From positions 2,590,001 to 2,654,000 of the forward strand of contig NZ_CP088014.1 in assembly GCF_021044685.1 (NCBI RefSeq): a stretch of 64,000 bases of DNA, read 5' to 3'. This document shows positions 58,836-64,000 of the stretch, piece by piece (position 1 is the stretch's first letter; each line of letters starts with the position of its first letter). The stretch is from Bradyrhizobium daqingense (GTDB lineage Bacteria; Pseudomonadota; Alphaproteobacteria; Rhizobiales; Xanthobacteraceae). The notes beneath the pieces are model-generated. The model was not told the DNA's origin. It did no database searches and worked only from the letters and a program-made list of their open reading frames with translations. Both the position numbers and the translations under genes were made by a program.

Positions 58836-59091
58836 AATTCAGCTTTGCGCGCAGTGGACCAAGGGTGCCTTGCAGGCACAATCCCTCAAATCGCTTTGTG
58901 ACATCAGCGCACTCAGCGCAGCTGGCCTTCGGCAAGAACCAGTCACCCCCTTTGGGTTGCAAGCCGAGAGGAACGATGTGCTCATCAGACAAATTGGCAG
59001 CTGAACCGCAATAGATGCAGTGGCCAACAGCCTTGTACTTTTCGGCCGACCATACAACGAAGGGCGACGATCGGTTCGAACTCTTCTCCAT
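58836..59091 (-). pseudogene. N-terminal part of an HNH-type protein, split by IS3
   Basis: Eighty-five residues before the insertion. They show an HNH-like arrangement: CIYCG, DEHIVPLGL, and CAEC. The frame ends in a stop created by the IS edge (AAT-TAG). Fused to the fragment at 56879-57471, the protein would have 281 aa. Such proteins are commonly nucleases; whether this one was is not shown. Confidence 0.85.
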
Positions 59092-60354
59092 TAGCCTAAT
59101 GACCTAGCAACTCAAATATCTGATCCAAAAGAGACTCGACCTTTGAGGTTAGCTTAATAGACTCGCCCCCGAGTGAACAAGCCGGCGTTAGATCGTCGTG
59201 GCCGCCTGTCGGGCAGACGTTTGCCAGCCGTCACCCTGTCAACCCCTCCGCACAAAAATATTCCACTTTACCGAAATTCGGTTTTGTCGTACATCTCACC
59301 CATCCCGGCTCATCTTGAGGGGCGATCATGAGGTCGTCTTGTTCGCGAGCCGGGCTTGCGGTGGACGCGGCAGCGTCGGGCGCGACAGCTAGGGCAGGGC
59401 GGATTGCTCTCCGTGAGCCCAGGGCATCGTGCGGACGAACGGCGCTGCTAGGCTTTGTCTCGTTTGCAAGTTTCCGGCTCTGTCGACGGAGCGGGGAAAA
59501 CTGCGGCGAAATGGCGGGCCGTGCGTACGGCAAAACCGTGTGGTCCTGGCCGTCGTTGCTACGGTCAAGCTCTTGCGGAGGCGGCATCAGCGTCAACCGG
59601 CGCGGTGCCGGTGAATTCCGCGAGGCGCGAGGGAGGCCAGAAGGAACTCGGCTCCCGGGAGAGCACGGCATAAGCCGTCCGACCATCGCGCAGGGAAGGC
59701 CGAGTGATCGGCACCACCTGTATGCTGCTGTGCGGTTCTTCCTGCGTGTGCTTTCGCGCAGCGGACCGCGGGTGCTGTGTCAGCACCCGGCCTTCCCTGC
59801 GCCCTCTTGATTAAAGAGGGTGGAGCGATCAAGCAAAGCTCGGGCGAATTCAGCCGCGAGAATGCGGAGCCGCGTCCGTACGATTGCTTTCGCTGACACT
59901 GCCGATCTCGCTCTAGAGCCTCCCCGTGCGCAGTCCAGGGCTATCGCATATGACTTGTGGCGGCGGCTTGCGCCCACGCCTGGTCTTTCGAGACGGCGCT
60001 TACGCGCCTCCTCAGGATGAGGCTCATCTAACGTCAGCGCTCGTTGAAACTGCCGCCGCGAACTCCGTCCTCATCCTGAGGAGCCCGCCCAAGCGGGCGT
60101 CTCGAAGGATGGCCGCAGGGAAAACTCCCAAATGCGATAGCCCCGGCGCGCATAGTCCGGTATTGCGCTCTCCCTTGATGGCCGGCATCCTCGCACCAAG
60201 AAAAGCGATCCGGATGATGGGTCCAGAGCGTTGGGAAGTGGGAGCAACGTGTTCAGTTGCGGACTATCGCTCAGCCGAGCGCGCCCGAATTGATTGTCGC
60301 TCACGCCATCAGGCATTCGCCCCAAAAGAACGTCCAAGGGGAAGGAAACAATCG
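59092..60354. other. Repeat-rich non-coding region
   Basis: About 1.26 kb with no gene I can support. Bases ~59250-59820 look like a long dispersed element that I recall from several Nitrobacteraceae genomes (for example ATTCCACTTTACCGAAATTC, then GGTGGACGCGGCAGCGTC, later CGTGCGTACGGCAAAACCGTG). Short open frames there (up to 160 codons) are probably spurious. A palindromic element follows at 59985-60112. Confidence 0.5.
59985..60112. repeat. Palindromic repeat (TTTCGAGACGGCGCTTACGC type)
   Basis: The left arm TCTTTCGAGACGGCGCTTACG...CTCCTCAGGATGAGG and the right arm CCTCATCCTGAGGAG...GCGTCTCGAAGGATGG are inverted copies, about 128 bp overall. It lies upstream of the sugar isomerase gene. 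Confidence 0.75.
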
Positions 60355-61410
60355 ATGAAGATGATCAAAGGTCCTGCGATATTCCTCGCTCAGTTCGCTG
60401 CCGACGCGGCGCCGTTCAACTCGCTCGACACGATGTGCGGCTGGGCCGCCTCCTTGGGCTACAAGGGCATTCAGATTCCGAGTTGGGATGGCCGGCTCTT
60501 CGATCTGAAAAAGGCTTCGGAGTCTCAAGCCTATGCCGACGAGGTGACGGGTGTCGCGGCCCGCCACGGCCTTGCCATCACCGAACTTTCGACGCATCTC
60601 CAAGGCCAGCTCGTCGCCGTTCATCCCGCCTATGACGCGGCATTCGACGGCTTCGCCGTGCCGGAAGTGCGCGGCAACGCCAAGGCCCGCACGGAATGGG
60701 CGGTCGATCAGGTCAAGCGCGCCATTCTTGCGTCCAGGCGACTCGGGCTTACTGCCCAGGCGACTTTCTCCGGCGCGCTTGCCTGGCCCTATGTCTACCC
60801 TTGGCCGCAGCGTCCCGCTGGCCTGATCGAGACGGCCTTCGACGAACTCGCCAGGCGCTGGCGGCCCATCCTCGACTATGCCGACGAGCACGGTGTCGAT
60901 CTCGCCTATGAGATCCATCCTGGCGAAGACCTTCACGACGGTGTCTCCTACGAGATGTTCCTCGCGCGGGTGAATGACCACAAGCGCGCGAACCTGCTCT
61001 ACGATCCCTCGCACTTCGTCCTGCAACAGCTCGATTATCTCGACTACATCGACATCTACCACCAGCGCATCAAGGCATTTCACGTCAAGGACGCCGAATT
61101 CAACCCGACTGGCCGCCAGGGCGTCTATGGGGGATTCCAGAGCTGGGTTGACCGTGCCGGGCGCTTCCGGTCGCCCGGCGATGGTCAGGTCGATTTCGGC
61201 GCCATTTTCTCGAAGCTCACGCAATACGACTACGACAGCTGGGCGGTGCTCGAGTGGGAGTGTGCCCTGAAACATCCCGAGCAAGGCGCGCGCGAGGGTG
61301 CCGAGTTCATCCGAGACCATATCATCCGGGTTACTGAGAGAGCCTTCGACGACTTCGCAGGCACCGGCGCTGACGATGCTGCCAACCGCAAGATGCTCGG
61401 CATCACCTGA
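60355..61410 (+). CDS. Sugar phosphate isomerase/epimerase family protein
   Basis: A 351-aa TIM-barrel protein of the xylose isomerase-like family. Metal-binding type segments: VDLAYEIHPGEDLHDG, NLLYDPSHFVLQQLDYLDYI, IKAFHVKDAEFNPTGRQG and AVLEWECALKHPEQGAREG. GGGGAAGG precedes the ATG. It is 14 bp from a Gfo/Idh/MocA dehydrogenase gene, a common pairing in sugar or inositol catabolism. Substrate unknown. Confidence 0.9.
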   Translation: MKMIKGPAIFLAQFAADAAPFNSLDTMCGWAASLGYKGIQIPSWDGRLFDLKKASESQAYADEVTGVAARHGLAITELSTHLQGQLVAVHPAYDAAFDGFAVPEVRGNAKARTEWAVDQVKRAILASRRLGLTAQATFSGALAWPYVYPWPQRPAGLIETAFDELARRWRPILDYADEHGVDLAYEIHPGEDLHDGVSYEMFLARVNDHKRANLLYDPSHFVLQQLDYLDYIDIYHQRIKAFHVKDAEFNPTGRQGVYGGFQSWVDRAGRFRSPGDGQVDFGAIFSKLTQYDYDSWAVLEWECALKHPEQGAREGAEFIRDHIIRVTERAFDDFAGTGADDAANRKMLGIT

Positions 61411-61424
61411 AGAGAGGGTGCAAC

Positions 61425-62597
61425 ATGGCTATCGAAGCAGGCAATGGAACTGGCGGCTATCGTCGTATCCGTCTCGGGATGGTCGGCGGCGGCCAAGGTG
61501 CTTTCATCGGGGCCATCCATCGCATTGCCGCTCGCATCGACGACCAGTTCGAACTGGTGGCCGGCGCGCTCGCGTCGGATCCGGATCGAGCGAAAGCCTC
61601 CGCAAAGGACCTCGGCATTGCTGACGACCGTGCCTATGGCTCTTTCGAGGAGATGGCGCGGGCTGAAGCTGCGAGAGCAGATGGCATCGAGGCGGTTTCG
61701 ATCGTGACGCCCAATCACATGCACGGCCCGGTCGCCAAGGCGTTTCTCGAAGCTGGCGTCCACGTCATCTGCGACAAGCCGCTGACGTCAACGGTCGCCG
61801 AGGCTGGAACTGGTGGCGCTGGTCAGGAAGACCGGCAGGATCTTCGTCGCACGCACAACTACACCGGCTATCCCATGGTCCGGCAAGCGCGCGCCATGGT
61901 GGCAAATGGTGATCTCGGCGAGATCCGTCTCGTCAAGGTCGAGTATCTGCAGGATTGGCTTACGGAGCGGGTGGAAGCCACCGGCCAGAAGCAGGCGGCA
62001 TGGCGTACGGACCCGTCCCGGTCCGGAGTCGGTGGGTGCATCGGTGACATCGGCACCCATGCCTACAATCTTGCCTGCTTCGTCACCGGGCTCGAGCTCG
62101 ACGAGCTGCTCGCTCAATTGTCGACGTTTGTCGAGGGGCGGCGCCTCGATGATGATGTCCAGATCCTCCTCAAGTGGAAGGGCGGCGCCAGGGGCATGCT
62201 GTGGGCGAGCCAAGTTGCCGTCGGCAATGAGAACGGGCTCACGCTGCGTGTCTACGGGAGCAAAGGGGGTCTCGAATGGGCGCAAGAGAATCCAAATCAA
62301 CTTTGGTTCACACCGTACGGCAGGCCCAGGCAGCTCCTGACCCGCGGCGGCGCCGGAGCATCGCGCGAGGCGAGTCGGGTCACCCGCATTCCATCGGGAC
62401 ATCCCGAGGGCTACCTTGAAGGTTTCGCAACAATCTATGCCGAGGCGGCGCGCGCCATCCGTGCGGCAACGGCCGGCGAAAAGCCGCATCCCGATGTCGT
62501 CTTTCCGACGGTCGAGGATGGGCTTGCAGGTGTGAAGTTGATCGATGCTGCGGTGAAGTCATCCGCGGCCAACGGCGTCTGGGTTCGGATGACTTGA
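61425..62597 (+). CDS. Gfo/Idh/MocA-family dehydrogenase with a local frameshift
   Basis: A 390-aa NAD(P)-dependent dehydrogenase. Rossmann start IRLGMVGGGQGAFIGAIHRI, the conserved EAGVHVICDKPLTSTVAEA and the GGCIGDIGTHAYNLACFV region are present. Between about 61806 and 61850 the reading gives GTGGAGQEDRQDLRR, whereas another frame reads ELVALVRKTGRIFV, the family-like sequence. The frame is restored afterwards. The gene is therefore net in frame but carries about 15 altered residues; activity is doubtful. Operon with 60355-61410. Confidence 0.85.
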   Translation: MAIEAGNGTGGYRRIRLGMVGGGQGAFIGAIHRIAARIDDQFELVAGALASDPDRAKASAKDLGIADDRAYGSFEEMARAEAARADGIEAVSIVTPNHMHGPVAKAFLEAGVHVICDKPLTSTVAEAGTGGAGQEDRQDLRRTHNYTGYPMVRQARAMVANGDLGEIRLVKVEYLQDWLTERVEATGQKQAAWRTDPSRSGVGGCIGDIGTHAYNLACFVTGLELDELLAQLSTFVEGRRLDDDVQILLKWKGGARGMLWASQVAVGNENGLTLRVYGSKGGLEWAQENPNQLWFTPYGRPRQLLTRGGAGASREASRVTRIPSGHPEGYLEGFATIYAEAARAIRAATAGEKPHPDVVFPTVEDGLAGVKLIDAAVKSSAANGVWVRMT

Positions 62598-63021
62598 CTG
62601 CCGCGGTTAGCGGCGCGGCTTTGAGCAAACACGAGTTTGCTCGCAATCGACTCGGCAACTCCTTTGCTGCCAAAAGGAGCCGGCTATCCCTGTTTCGCAC
62701 CCATGATGACCTAAGCACAATGGACAATGGATCGCGATCTTGCCGCCGTCTTTGTCCGCGTCTGCAGGGGTGGGATTTGCATCAACGGCGCTAATGCAAA
62801 GGTCGCGAGCGTCTGCAGTGGCGAGTGAACCGAGCCAAACGAGCGCCAAGGTGCCTCAAAGCAACAAGTCTGACCTTGCCCAAGGACCACGCGGCCCTCG
62901 CGAGGGCGGATAGTATGATAAACCGATTGAAACGTCATACTTGCGCTGGTAGCCTGCGGAGCGGGATCGGAATGGCTGCAGCCAAGTGAACTGCTGTTGG
63001 AAGTGAGTGGGGGCGTCCCGG
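62598..63021. other. Intergenic region upstream of the TonB receptor gene
   Basis: No intact gene. A leftward open stretch (62607-62849) encodes LALVWLGSLATADARDL...AIHCPLCLGHHGCE, resembling the tail of DUF2946-like small proteins, but it lacks a start and is preceded by a stop. It may be a remnant. No riboswitch or metal-responsive operator was identified. Confidence 0.35.
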
Positions 63022-64000
63022 GTGCGCAAAGCTTTTTTGCGGATATTTTCCGCGACTGCGTCGTCCGCCATGATCGCGATTCCTGCCGAGGCGCAGCAGG
63101 TTTCAGCGCGGCAGGTCGGTCAGCTGCCCCCGGTCACCGTCACCGGTCCAACCGCAGGCCCCAAGCGGGTCGCGCGGCAAAAGCCGTTGCCAAACCGGGA
63201 GATGCGCAACAGGTCTGTAGCCCGCCCCACACAAGAGCTCTCGATCGGAGAGTCCGGTGGCGTCATGCCAGCATCTTCATCTGATGGCCCGAATGCTTTG
63301 CGACCGACGGCTGCCAGCGCGATCCGCTTCGCGGGGGCTGAAGTAAATGCAGTACCGTTCACCCGGCCCGGCGAAGCCCTGGAGATCGTTCCTGGCTTGA
63401 TTGTCACGCAGCATTCCGGAGAAGGCAAAGCCAACCAATATTTTCTACGCGGCTTCAATCTCGACCACGGGACGGATCTGGCCATTACCGTGGACGGCAT
63501 GCCCGTCAACATGCCGACCCATGGCCATGGGCAAGGCTATGCCGATATCAACTTCCTGATTCCGGAGCTGATCCAGTCGGTGAACGTACGCAAGGGGCCA
63601 TACTTCGCAGATGTTGGCGATTTCGGCTCGGCCGGAGCTGTCGGAATCGACTATGTCAATAAACTGCCCAGAAACATCGCCGAAGTGAGCCTTGGCAGCT
63701 TCGGGTACCGCCGTGCCGTGACGGCGGGATCCGCGACCGTCGGCGACGGCACTCTGCTCTCGGCCATCGAAGGTACAAAGTATAACGGTCCATGGGATGT
63801 TCCGGACGATGTGCGCAAGATCAATGGTCTGCTGCGCTATAGTCAGGGCACCGTGACCGATGGCTTCACTCTGAGCGGCATGGCCTATGCCAACGCCTGG
63901 AATTCCACCGATCAGGTCGCGCAGAGGGCCATCGATCAAGGCTTGATTAATCGCTGGGGGACGATCGATCCGACTGATGGGGGCGTCTCCAGTCGGTTCA
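63022..64000 (+). CDS. TonB-dependent receptor (5' part, runs off the window)
   Basis: The reading frame is open to the window end (326 codons seen). Start GTG 63022 gives a signal-like VRKAFLRIFSATASSAMIAI with cleavage near AEA/Q; GTG 63007 is also possible. Residues ~27-100 form a Pro/Arg/Ser-rich extension. The plug domain then appears: IVPGLIVTQHSGEGKANQYFLRGFNLDHGTDLAITVDGMPVNMPTHGHGQGYADINFLIPELIQSVNVRKGPYFADVGDFGSAGAV. It imports a large or chelated substrate across the outer membrane; ligand unknown. Confidence 0.92.
   Translation, partial: MRKAFLRIFSATASSAMIAIPAEAQQVSARQVGQLPPVTVTGPTAGPKRVARQKPLPNREMRNRSVARPTQELSIGESGGVMPASSSDGPNALRPTAASAIRFAGAEVNAVPFTRPGEALEIVPGLIVTQHSGEGKANQYFLRGFNLDHGTDLAITVDGMPVNMPTHGHGQGYADINFLIPELIQSVNVRKGPYFADVGDFGSAGAVGIDYVNKLPRNIAEVSLGSFGYRRAVTAGSATVGDGTLLSAIEGTKYNGPWDVPDDVRKINGLLRYSQGTVTDGFTLSGMAYANAWNSTDQVAQRAIDQGLINRWGTIDPTDGGVSSRF

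Noticed and set aside
59328..59810. 160-codon rightward open frame in the repeat-rich region
   Set aside because: Composition (Arg/Ser/Gly) and location inside a likely dispersed repeat suggest a spurious frame; no ribosome site was seen.
55063..60354. Attachment-site pair (attL/attR) for an integrated element
   Set aside because: No second copy of the tRNA 3' end and no integrase gene were found in the window, so integration at the tRNA stays a hypothesis.

Overview
The window looks like a chromosomal segment of a Bradyrhizobium-type alphaproteobacterium (Nitrobacteraceae). This rests on high GC content with strong third-position bias, a SciP/FlbD/FliF flagellar cluster, a periplasmic nitrate reductase operon with an FNR/FixK box, many solute-binding proteins, and dense short palindromic intergenic repeats of a kind I associate with this group. 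The genus is inferred from gene content and repeats; no rRNA is present.

Layout. 0-5 kb: a sugar-type ABC importer (binding protein and two permeases, no ATPase in view) with a 2-hydroxyacid dehydrogenase. 5-8 kb: a chemoreceptor followed by a complete IS630-family element. 8-12 kb: a Bug/TctC binding protein and two paralogous EamA transporters flanking a divergent DUF1330 gene. 12-20 kb: purA, a proline-rich membrane protein, two Cys-rich secreted paralogues, small membrane proteins, and an msrA-msrB pair. 20-23 kb: a TPR-caspase-like protein and a RecD-like helicase. 23-27.3 kb: napEDABC read leftwards behind a perfect TTGAT-N4-ATCAA site. 27-35.5 kb: a luciferase-like oxidoreductase, a DUF2269/SDR-DoxX pair, a LuxR regulator, a universal stress protein, a cyclic-nucleotide-domain membrane protein, an L,D-transpeptidase and a cytochrome P450. 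35.9-41.3 kb: a sulfonate utilisation operon with two tandem binding proteins, ssuD, ssuC, ssuB and a flavin reductase. 41.4-43.7 kb: a small membrane protein, an M20 peptidase and a GYD protein. 43.8-52.1 kb: flagellar genes fliF-fliG-fliH-fliN-flbD, with sciP, flgD and fliK, all leftward. 52.5-54.8 kb: mnmA, a PmtA-like methyltransferase and a small secreted protein. 55.06 kb: tRNA-Met(CAT).

Beyond the tRNA (55.1-60.3 kb) the sequence changes character. Two genes are frameshifted, and an HNH-endonuclease-type gene is split by a 1364-bp IS3-family element. Removing the element and one AAT duplication restores a continuous 281-codon frame. More than 1.2 kb of repeat-rich non-coding DNA follows. 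The right end carries a sugar isomerase/Gfo-Idh-MocA pair, whose dehydrogenase has a local compensated double frameshift, and the start of a TonB-dependent receptor that runs off the window.

I do not see an unambiguous new defence or mobile system. The best leads are the decayed tRNA-adjacent block, the TPR-caspase protein, the SciP-fliF arrangement with CtrA-like half-sites, and the six-copy palindromic repeat family, one copy of which carries a nested palindrome.
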